Below, one piece after another: positions 16,447 through 26,326 of a stretch of 61,793 nt of DNA (the first letter of the stretch is position 1; every line of letters starts with the position of its first letter). This DNA is from Pseudomonadota bacterium (GTDB lineage: Bacteria > Pseudomonadota > Gammaproteobacteria > Steroidobacterales > Steroidobacteraceae). The notes beneath the pieces were generated by a model. That model saw only the letters and a list, made by a program, of their open reading frames with translations, was not told where the DNA came from and made no database searches. The stretch covers positions 1 to 61,793 of the forward strand of contig CANGJP010000008.1 of assembly GCA_947454465.1 (NCBI GenBank), given 5' to 3'. The position numbers were made by a program, and so were the translations under genes.

Positions 16447-18714
16447 TCAATTTGGCTTTATGGCAAAACAGCAATGAATTTTGGGGTTACGCTCAAAATC
16501 CTTTGGTAGGGTTTCACGGGTCCAATCCTGAATCTGAAATGCACTCAGCGCGTACTGATCTAACTTAAAACGGGTGTAGTTATTGGAAAAGACAATCAAA
16601 CCCTGAGGCGCCAGCAGCTGCTTGGCCCAGAGAATCAATTGCACGTGATCTTGCTGCACTTCAAAATCTCGCTCCATGCGCTTAGAACGTGAAAAAGTCG
16701 GTGGATCAATAAAGATCACATCGTACTGACGTTGCTTCTGTTCAGCCTCATGCTCAAGCCATTGCAAACAATCAGCCTGAATCAATTCATGCTCTGTGGC
16801 ATCCAAACGATTCAGTTGTAAATTTTTTTCTGCCCATTCTAGATAGGTATACGACATGTCCACAGTGGTGGACGCCACTGCGCCACCACCAACGGCATGC
16901 ACCGTGGCCGCCCCAGTGTAAGCAAACAGATTCAAGAAACGCTTACCCTGACACAACTGACCTAACCGCTGTCGAGTGATACGGTGATCCAAAAACAAAC
17001 CGGTATCGAGATAGTCACTAAAATTGACATAGAAACGATAACCACCCTCAGCAACCACTTGGAATTGCCGCTGAGTATCCACCTTCTCATATTGCGAATG
17101 GTCACTCTGCTGGCGGCGTGTGCGCACATGAATTCGCTCACGCGGTAATTCCAGCACCTCAGGCAACACCGATAACACCTGCATCCTGCGCATGCGTGCC
17201 GCATCGCGATTGATAGTATCTGGCGCAGCGTATTCCTGCACATATGCCCAATTCAGCGAACCTTCTTCAGCATTACCATACAGATCTATTGCAAACGAAT
17301 ATTCAGGCATATCGGCATCGTAAATCCGATAACAATAAACGATGTTTTTATGCGCCCAAGTGCGTGCGGTTTTTAAATTCTTACGCAGGCGGTTGGCAAA
17401 CATCTGTGCACCGGCACTTTGACGGACATCAGCTAGCTTCTCTTCCGCACTGGGCCTGCTATCTGGCGTATTGAAATGCACAGCATCAATGTCAAATCGT
17501 AACAACCTGCATTCCAGCGCGCCGTTGTATAACGTATGACTACGTTTAGCATTGATGCCTATTTCTTTAGCCAACGGCGGATTACCGGTGAACACGGCGG
17601 CTTTCCAGCCGACAAAATCCTGTCGCAATTTAACGCCCAACAAAGCATATAAACTTTTCAACCCATCCTGCTCACCCAGACGCTCGCCATAGGGTGGATT
17701 ACACACTAGCAAGCCAACTGAGGGATTTGATGCCTGAATGTCTAGCAGGCGCTCCGATGCCTGCGATGCACCGAGCGGATTTTGCAGCTCACTCAAATTA
17801 CGTTTCTCAAAATGCACCCAACCACGCAAACCGGCACGCTCTGTATTTTCCAGGGCGGCACGCACGGCAAAGGCATCTTGATCGTAACCACGCAGAAGGC
17901 GACCCTGCATACCCTGTTTACCGACAGCAGCACGCTCATTCACCTCATCCAGTAGACGTTGCCACAAGCGCGCATCATGACCACGCCAGTTCACCATCCC
18001 CCAATGGGCGTGCTGGCCACGTAACCAACCCGGTGCGATATCGCACGCCATAAGTGCTGCTTCAATGACCAGCGTGCCCGAACCGCACAGTGGATCTAGC
18101 AGGGTTGCGCCCGCAGCAGACAATGCCGGCCAACCGGCGCGCAGAAGTATGGCGGCGGCTAAATTTTCTTTCAGAGGGGCCGCCACGCCGCGCGCTCGAT
18201 AGCCTCGACGATGCAAGGAGTCGCCGGATAAATCAATACTGACTGTAGCTTGTTCACGATGGGCATGAACATTGATACGTACATCAGGCTTTTCAGTGTC
18301 TATTGAAGGCCGTTCACCAAATTTCTCGCGCATCTGATCGACGATGGCATCCTTAGTTTTCAATGCACCGAATTGCGTGTGCTTGATCCCTAAAGAGGTG
18401 CCCTGAAAATCCACTACCAAGGTTCCCGATGGGGCAACGTGGCCAGACCAATCAATGCGCTGTAACCCTTGGTACATAGCATTGGCGTCATGTGCCGCCA
18501 CTTGCGCAATCGGCATCAAGATTCGACTGGCCGTTCGCGACCAGAGACAGGCACGATAGGCCACTTCCAACGTGCCATCGAACTCCACGCCCGCCTTCAT
18601 TTCACGCGCACGAGTGGCACCACAGGCCTTGAGTTCTGCAGCCAGCAGATCGACAACACCCAGCGGACAGGTGGCAAAAAAAGATTGAACTTTAGGGGCA
18701 ATAGAGTCGGTCAT
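16447..18714 (-). CDS. rlmL: Bifunctional 23S rRNA methyltransferase RlmKL
   Basis: Fusion enzyme of 755 aa making m2G2445 (N-terminal half, RlmL) and m7G2069 (C-terminal half, RlmK) in 23S rRNA. The order is a THUMP domain (about 45-160), a first Rossmann methyltransferase with motif I LLDPLCGSGTLVIEAA and catalytic CNPPYGERLG, then a second one with motif I FLNLFAYTGAATVHA and FIDPPTFSRSK. The C-terminal half is related to RlmI, also present in this window. It is about 50 residues longer than the E. coli protein (702 aa). Flanks of about 115-195 bp separate it from both neighbours. Confidence 0.95.
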   Translation of the reverse strand: MTDSIAPKVQSFFATCPLGVVDLLAAELKACGATRAREMKAGVEFDGTLEVAYRACLWSRTASRILMPIAQVAAHDANAMYQGLQRIDWSGHVAPSGTLVVDFQGTSLGIKHTQFGALKTKDAIVDQMREKFGERPSIDTEKPDVRINVHAHREQATVSIDLSGDSLHRRGYRARGVAAPLKENLAAAILLRAGWPALSAAGATLLDPLCGSGTLVIEAALMACDIAPGWLRGQHAHWGMVNWRGHDARLWQRLLDEVNERAAVGKQGMQGRLLRGYDQDAFAVRAALENTERAGLRGWVHFEKRNLSELQNPLGASQASERLLDIQASNPSVGLLVCNPPYGERLGEQDGLKSLYALLGVKLRQDFVGWKAAVFTGNPPLAKEIGINAKRSHTLYNGALECRLLRFDIDAVHFNTPDSRPSAEEKLADVRQSAGAQMFANRLRKNLKTARTWAHKNIVYCYRIYDADMPEYSFAIDLYGNAEEGSLNWAYVQEYAAPDTINRDAARMRRMQVLSVLPEVLELPRERIHVRTRRQQSDHSQYEKVDTQRQFQVVAEGGYRFYVNFSDYLDTGLFLDHRITRQRLGQLCQGKRFLNLFAYTGAATVHAVGGGAVASTTVDMSYTYLEWAEKNLQLNRLDATEHELIQADCLQWLEHEAEQKQRQYDVIFIDPPTFSRSKRMERDFEVQQDHVQLILWAKQLLAPQGLIVFSNNYTRFKLDQYALSAFQIQDWTRETLPKDFERNPKIHCCFAIKPN

Positions 18715-18830
18715 GATGCGGGCAGTCTAAGCGATTCGTGAACAACCCGCTGTTATACAGCAGAGACAAACCTCATGCCCGCCAAAACACCACACCCCTC
18801 ATTGCAAAGCGTGGGACGCCCGCAGTGCAT

Positions 18831-19613
18831 TCACACAAACACCAACAAACCCACTCCCAAAATGACTCTGTACCAAGCAAATAGAGTGAACTGATGCGTC
18901 TGGATATATCGCAACAACCACTTCACAGCGATAAAGGCGACGACTGCCGACACCACAAATCCCACTGTTAGCGCAGACCAGTCTTCATGCACATACTCAC
19001 CGCTGCCGATGACTTTGAGCACTTCGTAACCGGTTGCAGCAAACATCGTCGGAATCCCGACTAGGAATGCAAACTCGGTGGCGGCCGCACGAGAACTTAA
19101 CCCCGCCAACATCGCAGCAAATATGGTCGCGGCGGAGCGTGAAGTACCCGGAAATACCGCTGCGAGAATCTGACTGAGACCCACCGCTACGGCAACCTTC
19201 CACGTTACCTGCTCACTGATTTGCTGATGACTGACATAGCGCTCGATTAGAAAAATGATCACCCCACCAACAATCAATGCCCAAGCAACAGGGGCTATGG
19301 TCTCAGGTAATTTCAAGCCAAGCTTTTTAGCGATCGCACCACCAATGGCGGTAATCAGAAAAGACACCACTAATTTAAGCAAGTAATCACGGTGTATTGG
19401 TTTTGCACAGCCTAGCAACAAACTCCATAGACGCGACCAGTAAATCAACACTACCGCTAAAATCGCGCCCGCCTGAATGGCCACATTAAATAACTCGGAG
19501 CGTTGCCCCAACCAATGCTCAGCAATCAACAAGTGACCGGTACTTGAAATGGGCAAAAACTCAGTAATCCCTTCGATGATGCCAAGCAGCATGGTGTGCA
19601 ATAAAGAATCCAT
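18831..19613 (-). CDS. uppP: Undecaprenyl-diphosphatase (BacA/UppP)
   Basis: Integral inner-membrane phosphatase that recycles undecaprenyl pyrophosphate to the monophosphate carrier for peptidoglycan and other surface polymers. Overexpression gives bacitracin resistance. The 260-aa protein has about eight hydrophobic segments and both signatures: GITEFLPISSTGHLLIAE near the N-terminus and PGTSRSAATIFAAML in the middle, which supply the catalytic Glu, Ser and Arg residues. It lies 19 bp downstream of lnt and may be cotranscribed with it. Confidence 0.96.
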   Translation of the reverse strand: MDSLLHTMLLGIIEGITEFLPISSTGHLLIAEHWLGQRSELFNVAIQAGAILAVVLIYWSRLWSLLLGCAKPIHRDYLLKLVVSFLITAIGGAIAKKLGLKLPETIAPVAWALIVGGVIIFLIERYVSHQQISEQVTWKVAVAVGLSQILAAVFPGTSRSAATIFAAMLAGLSSRAAATEFAFLVGIPTMFAATGYEVLKVIGSGEYVHEDWSALTVGFVVSAVVAFIAVKWLLRYIQTHQFTLFAWYRVILGVGLLVFV

Positions 19614-19632
19614 GATGTCCTATATAACCTGT

Positions 19633-21183
19633 TTAATTGATTTCAACCGTGGATGGCGCAAGAGGTACTGACTGACTTTTTGCACGGAACACCGCCCATA
19701 AAAATCCAAACAGACATAACACCAACACCGGCCAGTTTCCTGTCCGAGCATAGAGAGTCAAACCTTTGCGCGGCTGTACCTGCCCTGTCAACACGGCTTG
19801 CTTAAAACGCGGCAGGGTCGCTTTGACCGTGCCATCAGCAGTAATCAGCGCAGAAATACCATCATTGGCTGCACGCACCATGTCTCGACCCGCTTCAAGC
19901 GCGCGCATGCGGCTGATTTCCAAATGTTGCGGAGGCGCACTGGTGTCACCAAACCACGCATCATTGGTTACATTCACCAGCAAGGTTGCCTCGTTAAGAA
20001 TGGACAATTGCTCCGCACCAAAGCCATCTTCATAACAAATCGTCAGACCCAGTTGCTGGCCCGCGGCATGCAGGGTGGGCTGTTGTGCGGCACCGGCGGT
20101 AAAATCACTGTAAGGAAGATTCATTAAACGCAACCAACTACGCACTGATTCCGGTACTGGAAAAAACTCAGCAAACGGCACCAAGTGCCGCTTGTGGTAC
20201 CACTGAACCTCATCACTTAACGCCAGCACACCATTGTAGTAGGCGTCCTTTTGGAAATCATAATGCAGCAAGCCCATCACCAAATCACTGTGTGACGAGG
20301 ACGACGCACGCCAGAGCTCACTCAAATAGTCCGTCAATTCATGGGCCAGATCCGGTAAGGCCGCCTCAGGCCAAATAATCAACTCCGTTCCTAAGTAAGG
20401 CTGCGCCAACTGACGATAGAGATTTAATGTTTTATCACGCCACGCTGGACTCCATTTGTAATCCTGTGGCACCGAGGCTTGCACAACAGCTACAGACACA
20501 GGCCGATCCACTGGTTGAGTCCATTCATGGCGCCACACTGCACCACCAACCATCCAAGGCACGATAACCACCGCCATCACCCACACGCGGTGACGCGCCT
20601 CACCAAGGCATAGCGTGACCACTGCACCTGCCGACAAGGCACACAGCATACTCAGACCATACACCCCTAACAGTGGAGCCATACCTGCTAACGGTGAGTC
20701 GATCTGCGCATATCCTAGGGATAACCAAGGGAAGCCACTTAAAAACCAGCCTCGCCACCACTCGAGCAATACCCATGATGCAGGCAACCCGATCAACCAT
20801 CGTGCGGCGCCACGCTCAGGCAGCAAGCGCGCTTGCCCATAACCCAGCAACGCCAAATACGCCCCCATGATGACCACCAGCGCCAACATCAGTAGTACCG
20901 CCACCCAAATAGGCGCCCCCCCAATGGTATGCACGCTGTGATACAGCCAATAGGTGCCCGCAAGGAACGTTCCGCAATGAAACCAAAACCCTATGGCCGC
21001 CGCACGCCGCGGCGAGGCCCCTTGCCAAGCTAGAAACAACCAAGCCGGACATAACACCGCCAAGGGCCAGACACCGAATGGCGCAAACGCCAAGGACAAC
21101 ATCGCACCCACTGCAAAGGCCAGAGGCATCGCATAACAATCAATCCAGGGCCGCACGAAGGAATACACGAATAAACCACTCAC
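19633..21183 (-). CDS. lnt: Apolipoprotein N-acyltransferase
   Basis: Inner-membrane enzyme adding the third acyl chain to the N-terminal Cys of apolipoproteins. The 516-aa protein has six or more N-terminal membrane segments, then a periplasmic nitrilase domain (about 225-480) with the catalytic triad: Glu in IIWPEAALPD, Lys in WYHKRHLVPFAEFFP and Cys in GLTICYEDGF. The start chosen is the GTG at 21183. An ATG 18 codons downstream would still leave the first membrane segment whole. In E. coli lnt directly follows corC (ybeX). Here three other genes separate them. Confidence 0.95.
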   Translation of the reverse strand: MSGLFVYSFVRPWIDCYAMPLAFAVGAMLSLAFAPFGVWPLAVLCPAWLFLAWQGASPRRAAAIGFWFHCGTFLAGTYWLYHSVHTIGGAPIWVAVLLMLALVVIMGAYLALLGYGQARLLPERGAARWLIGLPASWVLLEWWRGWFLSGFPWLSLGYAQIDSPLAGMAPLLGVYGLSMLCALSAGAVVTLCLGEARHRVWVMAVVIVPWMVGGAVWRHEWTQPVDRPVSVAVVQASVPQDYKWSPAWRDKTLNLYRQLAQPYLGTELIIWPEAALPDLAHELTDYLSELWRASSSSHSDLVMGLLHYDFQKDAYYNGVLALSDEVQWYHKRHLVPFAEFFPVPESVRSWLRLMNLPYSDFTAGAAQQPTLHAAGQQLGLTICYEDGFGAEQLSILNEATLLVNVTNDAWFGDTSAPPQHLEISRMRALEAGRDMVRAANDGISALITADGTVKATLPRFKQAVLTGQVQPRKGLTLYARTGNWPVLVLCLFGFLWAVFRAKSQSVPLAPSTVEIN

Positions 21184-21261
21184 CCATAACGTAGTAGGCG
21201 ATTATCACACACCCCTGTTACCCTTTTGTGCCAGCGCGTAAAAATCAGCTAAGCTCAATCA

Positions 21262-21747
21262 ATGACGCTTTACGACATCCACGTTCGCACCATTGATGGA
21301 TTCACCCAATCCATGGACCCGTATCGCGATCACATCCTACTGATTGTTAATGTCGCCAGTCGGTGTGGCTTTACCGGACAATATGCTGGGCTGGAAACAC
21401 TCTATCGCCAATACCGTGACCAAGGCGTGGTTGTCCTTGGCTTTCCCTGCAATCAATTTGCTCATCAAGAACCTGGCAATGAAGACGAAATCAAATCGTT
21501 TTGCACCCTGAACCAGGGAGTCACCTTCCCTCTTTTTGCCAAGATCGAGGTAAACGGTGTGCACACGCATCCGTTATTCCAGTACTTAAAAGCTGCTCAA
21601 CCTGGGATACTGGGTACTCAGGCCATCAAATGGAATTTCACTAAATTTCTAGTTGATCGTCAGGGCAAGGTGATCAAGCGCTATGCGCCCAGCGATATTC
21701 CCGAAACGATCAGCACCGATATCGCAACACTCTTAAAGGCCAAGTAG
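21262..21747 (+). CDS. Glutathione peroxidase (BtuE-like)
   Basis: Thiol peroxidase of the GPx family, 161 aa, presumably cytoplasmic or periplasmic without a visible signal peptide. The catalytic tetrad is visible: Cys35 in NVASRCGFTGQY, Gln65 in FPCNQF, and Trp124 with Asn125 in IKWNFTKFLVD. The active-site position is Cys, not selenocysteine. The second Cys in GFPCNQF (Cys63) and Cys81 could form the resolving disulphide with thioredoxin. It is transcribed divergently from lnt and is followed after 2 bp by a small GNAT-like gene. Confidence 0.93.
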   Translation: MTLYDIHVRTIDGFTQSMDPYRDHILLIVNVASRCGFTGQYAGLETLYRQYRDQGVVVLGFPCNQFAHQEPGNEDEIKSFCTLNQGVTFPLFAKIEVNGVHTHPLFQYLKAAQPGILGTQAIKWNFTKFLVDRQGKVIKRYAPSDIPETISTDIATLLKAK

Positions 21748-21749
21748 AT

Positions 21750-22031
21750 ATGAATCCGGTCATTGATAACACCACGACTCAACGCTACGAACTGCAGGCA
21801 TCAGGACGCCTAGCCTTCATCGACTACCGCCGTAACAACGGTATCGTGACACTGACTCACACATACGTGCCACCCGAACTGAATGGTCGAGGCATTGGAT
21901 CAGCCCTGACTCGCGGCGCACTGGATTTGATTAGTGCCCAAGGTGAACAGATCATCCCTCTCTGTTCGTTTATTGTGGCGTTTATTGAGCGTTACCCTGA
22001 ATACCGAAAACTACTCGCCACACCCACCTAA
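21750..22031 (+). CDS. Small GNAT-like N-acetyltransferase (YjdJ/CG family)
   Basis: This 93-aa protein belongs to the short GCN5-related family. The acetyl-CoA loop is PPELNGRGIGSALTRGAL and the C-terminal strand is PLCSFIVAFIERYPEY, with the conserved Cys followed by a PEY-type ending. Substrate unknown. It starts two bases after the glutathione peroxidase stop, so the two are almost certainly cotranscribed and perhaps coupled. It converges on slyX with a 6-bp gap and no visible terminator. Confidence 0.85.
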   Translation: MNPVIDNTTTQRYELQASGRLAFIDYRRNNGIVTLTHTYVPPELNGRGIGSALTRGALDLISAQGEQIIPLCSFIVAFIERYPEYRKLLATPT

Positions 22032-22037
22032 CGCTGT

Positions 22038-22253
22038 TCAATAATGAGGAGGCCGCTCTTCTTCCTCGGTATAAGGACGCGAGGCATGCGATGATTCTTC
22101 CAGTCGATTTACCAATGCCGTGAGTCGAACACGCAAGGCATCCAATTCACTCTGCTGACGATACACCACATCACTTAATTCGTGATTAGCGCGCTCCAGA
22201 TACGCAATCTTTAATTCTAATCGCTCGAAAATCTGCTCATTGATGACTGTCAC
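22038..22253 (-). CDS. slyX: SlyX-like coiled-coil protein
   Basis: Short 71-aa coiled-coil protein of unknown biochemical role. The segment FERLELKIAYLERANHEL opens the coiled coil, which runs through about residue 55, and the end RPPHY is the conserved family terminus. I chose the GTG at 22253, seven bases after the corC stop, because this gives the family length (E. coli 72 aa). A longer start inside corC adds unrelated residues. It is the last gene of the miaB-ybeZ-ybeY-corC string here. Confidence 0.88.
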   Translation of the reverse strand: MTVINEQIFERLELKIAYLERANHELSDVVYRQQSELDALRVRLTALVNRLEESSHASRPYTEEEERPPHY

Positions 22254-22260
22254 TATCGAC

Positions 22261-23124
22261 TCACTCAGCCTCTGGCTCGGCAATGTCATGGGGGGCAACT
22301 AATCGCAATAACTCAATACGGCGGCGATCGCCACGCAGCACCTTGTATTCAAACCCCTCAAGCTGGATGGCTTCGCCACGTCGCGGCAATCGACCTAGAT
22401 GATTGAGCAACACGCCGCCAACGGTATCGAATTCTTCATCACTGTATTGGGTGCCGAAATACTGATTGAAATCCTCAATCCGAGTCTGTGCACGCACAGT
22501 GAAAGTTCGCGCATCCTCACGACGAATATCTTGTTCATCGTCAATGTCATACTCATCATCGATCTCACCGACGATCTGCTCCAACACATCTTCGATGGTA
22601 ACCAGACCCGCAACACCGCCGTATTCATCGACCACAATCGCCATATGATTGTGATTGGCACGGAATTCTTTTAGCAACACATTCAGCCGTTTGCTTTCGG
22701 GAATAAACACAGCATTACGCAAACATTCTTTAATATCGAAGTGATCCTCATCTTCATGGATCAGACGCAGTAAGTCCTTAGCCAACAAGATACCGATCAC
22801 CTTGTCACGATCATCACCCACCACAGGAAAACGTGAATGACCTGACTCAATCACCGCAGGCAGAATGTCATCCAACGCGTCGTCGCGATTGATGACCACC
22901 ATCTGCGATCGCGGCACCATGATATCGCGGACCTGCTGCTCACCCACTTCCAGAACGCCCTGCAACATGGAGAAGACTTCATCATCAATGATGGAGCGAT
23001 CCTTGGCATTGGCTAAAGTTTCAAGCAACTCATCCCGATCGCGCGGATCACCGCTCAGCGAATCAGCCAACTTACGGATCCAGCGCCCCGGCCTACCTTT
23101 ATCGTGCTCAGTCTCTTCGTTCAT
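22261..23124 (-). CDS. corC: CorC/YbeX CBS-domain protein (HlyC/CorC family)
   Basis: Cytoplasmic 287-aa protein with tandem CBS domains (about 65-190; VRDIMVPRSQMV and FPVVGDDRDKVIGILLAKDLL, then AIVVDEYGGVAGLVTIEDVL) and a C-terminal CorC_HlyC/transporter-associated domain (about 205-280; FNQYFGTQYSDEEFDTVGG). It lacks the DUF21 membrane part of larger relatives. In Salmonella CorC was linked to Mg/Co efflux, and in E. coli YbeX is linked to ribosome metabolism. The latter fits its neighbours ybeY and ybeZ. Confidence 0.94.
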   Translation of the reverse strand: MNEETEHDKGRPGRWIRKLADSLSGDPRDRDELLETLANAKDRSIIDDEVFSMLQGVLEVGEQQVRDIMVPRSQMVVINRDDALDDILPAVIESGHSRFPVVGDDRDKVIGILLAKDLLRLIHEDEDHFDIKECLRNAVFIPESKRLNVLLKEFRANHNHMAIVVDEYGGVAGLVTIEDVLEQIVGEIDDEYDIDDEQDIRREDARTFTVRAQTRIEDFNQYFGTQYSDEEFDTVGGVLLNHLGRLPRRGEAIQLEGFEYKVLRGDRRRIELLRLVAPHDIAEPEAE

Positions 23125-23139
23125 TGGATTCCTGCGTCT

Positions 23140-23703
23140 TTAACTAAGCGCATAAGGATTAGCAAAACCAAACCGTTCCAAAATGGCAACCTCACAGGCT
23201 TCCATAACTGCTGCATCGCGTTTTACCTCATGGTCATAACCCAACAGATGCAGGACACCGTGAATCATCAAATGAGCCCAATGCGCTTCTTGCGTGATGC
23301 CCTGCTGCTTGGCTTCACGCTTGACGACCGGAACACAAATAGCAAGGTCCCCCAAACTAGGAACCGTATCGAGTTCGAACTGTTCGCCGGCAGGGAATGA
23401 CAAGACATTCGTAGCATGATCTTCATCACGCCATTCACGATTCAGTCTGCGACTCTCTGCCGCACCAACCAGTTTCAGTGACACCTGTACCGGCTGCACC
23501 ACACGCCGGCGACCACCACTGTGCGCCGCATGATGAACCAAATAGGCCGCTTGGGCCCACAACTGTAATTTTTTGTTTGTCGGCACACCTACGCGCTTCA
23601 CCGCCGATTGCACCTCTAATTTCAATACATCCAACTGACTCACGGTGTTCGTAGCCACGCTGCGCCGAACTTGGTTTGCACGCTTACTTTTAGAAATCGG
23701 CAT
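23140..23703 (-). CDS. ybeY: Endoribonuclease YbeY
   Basis: Metal-dependent single-strand endoribonuclease used in 16S rRNA 3' maturation and 70S quality control. The zinc motif HGVLHLLGYDH (148-158) gives His148, His152 and His158. VLSFPAGEQFE is the conserved central segment. With the ATG at 23703 the protein has 187 aa, about 30 longer than E. coli YbeY, because of a basic N-terminal extension. This start lies 14 bp inside the ybeZ 3' end. The order miaB-ybeZ-ybeY-corC is the conserved one. Confidence 0.94.
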   Translation of the reverse strand: MPISKSKRANQVRRSVATNTVSQLDVLKLEVQSAVKRVGVPTNKKLQLWAQAAYLVHHAAHSGGRRRVVQPVQVSLKLVGAAESRRLNREWRDEDHATNVLSFPAGEQFELDTVPSLGDLAICVPVVKREAKQQGITQEAHWAHLMIHGVLHLLGYDHEVKRDAAVMEACEVAILERFGFANPYALS

Positions 23704-24730
23704 CAGAATTGCGCTCACTTTGAGAAGATTGAATATCTTGCTGACGTCGCTCGTAGGCACGGACAATACGCTGCACTAAAGGGTGACGTACAACATCATG
23801 CGATTGAAAATGACTAAACGCTACGCCCTCCACGCCCGGCAACAGATCCATCACCTGACGTAACCCAGAGACCTGATGTCGTGGCAAATCGGTTTGGGTA
23901 ATATCACCTGTCACTACCGCTTTAGAACCAAAACCCAGTCGCGTCAGAAACATTTTCATCTGCTCACCTGTGGTGTTCTGCGCCTCATCTAAAATGATGA
24001 ATGAATCATTGAGCGAGCGACCACGCATAAAGGCCAGTGGCGCCACTTCAATAATGTTGCGCTCGATTGCCCTGCCGACACGATCCGGCCCCATCATGTC
24101 ATACAAAGCGTCGTACATAGGTCGCAGGTAGGGATCGACTTTCTGTGATAAATCGCCAGGCAAAAAACCCAGGCGCTCACCCGCTTCCACAGCAGGCCTG
24201 ACCAACACAATACGCCGGACACGATCCGATTGGAGTGCATCCACAGCACTGGCTACCGCCAAGTAAGTCTTACCTGTTCCGGCTGGACCGATGCCAAAGG
24301 TCAGATCATGAGTACGCATGTTGGCAAGGTATTGACGCTGATTCACACCTCGGGCACGTACCCCACCACGCTGAGTGTGAATGACCGTGTCCTGTTGCAC
24401 GCCACCTTCATCAACGAGCACACGCTGGGCATCACCAGCTGCATCCGTCATTTCCTGAATACACAGGTGCACTCGATCGGGTGATAACTGCTCATATGCG
24501 GCCAGTTGGTCTAATTGTTTCAACACCTGTTCAGCACGCTGGGCATTCGACTCAGCGCCAATCACTTGCATTTGAGCCCCACGCCGGCGTAACTCGACAC
24601 CCAACCGGGCTTCCACCTGACGCAGATTTTCATCCAGCGGTCCAACCAAGTTGGCCAATCGGTCGGCCGTTGTGGAGTGCAGAGTCAGCTCACGAGTCGT
24701 GGCTGTAGGCTTGGATATGGGTATGTTCAC
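23690..24730 (-). CDS. ybeZ: PhoH-like ATPase YbeZ
   Basis: PhoH-family P-loop ATPase, 346 aa, thought to act with YbeY on RNA. Walker A is GPAGTGKTYLAVA, Walker B is FIILDEAQNTT, and the sensor-like VVTGDITQTDLPR follows. The N-terminal region (about 20-110) is the KH-like segment of the YbeZ branch. It overlaps ybeY and starts 55 bp after the miaB stop. Its role in phosphate response is only inferred from the family name. Confidence 0.94.
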   Translation of the reverse strand: MNIPISKPTATTRELTLHSTTADRLANLVGPLDENLRQVEARLGVELRRRGAQMQVIGAESNAQRAEQVLKQLDQLAAYEQLSPDRVHLCIQEMTDAAGDAQRVLVDEGGVQQDTVIHTQRGGVRARGVNQRQYLANMRTHDLTFGIGPAGTGKTYLAVASAVDALQSDRVRRIVLVRPAVEAGERLGFLPGDLSQKVDPYLRPMYDALYDMMGPDRVGRAIERNIIEVAPLAFMRGRSLNDSFIILDEAQNTTGEQMKMFLTRLGFGSKAVVTGDITQTDLPRHQVSGLRQVMDLLPGVEGVAFSHFQSHDVVRHPLVQRIVRAYERRQQDIQSSQSERNSDADF

Positions 24731-24785
24731 AACAGGTGGTTTTCAAAACTCGTTGTCATTGAATGGATAAACAGACAAATCAGAC

Positions 24786-26129
24786 CTAAATAGATACGCC
24801 TTGCACCACGTTAACCCAACGGCCACGTAGTGAGTTCTTAAGGACTTCCACGATCTGCACATCAGCAAACTGATTCACCAGTTGTGTTGGACCTTCAAAG
24901 TGAACCCAACGCATATTCTCTGTGCGTCCAGATAACAGTCGATCATTCGTCTTAGAAGGCCCTGTGACCAATACGCGCTGCACCGATCCCAGCATGGTTT
25001 CGCTAATGCGTGTTGCTTGCTGATTAAGACGCGCCTGCAACCGTTCCAGACGCTGCTGCTTTTCATCATGACTGACTTCATCTAGCAAAGAAGCGGCTGG
25101 GGTACCTGGACGACGACTATAGATAAAACTAAAAGACTGATCGAAGCCCACATCGGCTACCAAGTTCATTGTGTCTTCAAAATCTCGCTCGGACTCGCCG
25201 GGAAAACCGACAATAAAGTCCGAAGAAATACAGATATCCGGTCGGGCCGCGCGCAATTTGCGCATTTTCTGTTTGTATTCAAGCACGGTATGCCGCCGAC
25301 CCATCAGCGACAGGATACGGTCCGAACCACTCTGCACCGGTAGGTGTAAAAAGTTGGCCAACTTCGGCACATCGCGATAAGCCGCGATCAATGCATCATT
25401 AAACTCGACCGGATGCGAGGTCGTGAAGCGAATACGCTCAATACCGTCTACTTCAGCCACAAGGCGAATCAGCGTAGCGAGATCGCATTCTTCATCATTA
25501 CCCATATCACCCGCATAGGCATTCACCGTTTGCCCTAACAGATTGATCTCCTTTACGCCTTGCTGCGCCAGACTGCGCACTTCTTCCATCACCTGGGCAA
25601 CGGGACGACTGACTTCTTCACCGCGGGTATAGGGCACGACGCAAAAAGTACAAAACTTGCTGCACCCCTCAATGATGGAGACAAAAGCCGTCGCGCCTTC
25701 AGCACGCGGTTCAGGCATCGTGTCGAACTTTTCAATTTCGGGGAAACTGACATCCACCTGAGAGCGACCCGTTTGCTTCAGTGCCTCAAGCATCTGCGGC
25801 AGTCGATGCAAAGTTTGCGGACCAAACACCAGATCGACATAAGGTGCACGAGCCGTAATGCCCTCACCCTCCTGACTGGCCACACAGCCACCCACACCAA
25901 TAATCAGATCGGGACGCCGCTGCTTGAGCTGATTCCAGCGGCCCAGTTGGGAAAACACCTTCTCCTGCGCCTTTTCACGGATCGAGCAGGTGTTGAGTAA
26001 CAACACATCGGCCTGTTCAGGATCTTCGGTCAATTCAAAACCGGACGCAGCATTAAGCACATCCAGCATTTTCGCCGAATCATACTCATTCATCTGGCAA
26101 CCAAAGGTACGAATAAACAGGCGAGGCAT
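24786..26129 (-). CDS. miaB: tRNA-2-methylthio-N6-dimethylallyladenosine synthase MiaB
   Basis: Radical-SAM methylthiotransferase that makes ms2i6A37 in tRNAs reading UNN codons. The 447-aa protein has the MTTase N-terminal domain with three cluster cysteines ([21 protein letters not shown]), the radical-SAM motif [17 protein letters not shown], and a C-terminal TRAM domain (about 380-445, with [13 protein letters not shown]). The separate i6A enzyme MiaA is not in the window. It is the first gene of the miaB-ybeZ-ybeY-corC-slyX string. No obvious promoter was found in the 197 bp upstream. Confidence 0.97.
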   Translation of the reverse strand: MPRLFIRTFGCQMNEYDSAKMLDVLNAASGFELTEDPEQADVLLLNTCSIREKAQEKVFSQLGRWNQLKQRRPDLIIGVGGCVASQEGEGITARAPYVDLVFGPQTLHRLPQMLEALKQTGRSQVDVSFPEIEKFDTMPEPRAEGATAFVSIIEGCSKFCTFCVVPYTRGEEVSRPVAQVMEEVRSLAQQGVKEINLLGQTVNAYAGDMGNDEECDLATLIRLVAEVDGIERIRFTTSHPVEFNDALIAAYRDVPKLANFLHLPVQSGSDRILSLMGRRHTVLEYKQKMRKLRAARPDICISSDFIVGFPGESERDFEDTMNLVADVGFDQSFSFIYSRRPGTPAASLLDEVSHDEKQQRLERLQARLNQQATRISETMLGSVQRVLVTGPSKTNDRLLSGRTENMRWVHFEGPTQLVNQFADVQIVEVLKNSLRGRWVNVVQGVSI

Positions 26130-26326
26130 CGGGGGCTGGGACGATCACTTGAAATCAGGGGCGCTAAGAATACGGCTCGGCAGCGTTTTTTTCCATGTGC
26201 ACACCGTGCCATTACAGCAAAGACCACACTTTAGCTGCTGAAGATAGATGAAAGATTGAATGGATTTAACGGAATCTGTCGCCGCTTCCGCTATAGTCTC
26301 GAGTCATTAAGGTTATCCCGCTCATC

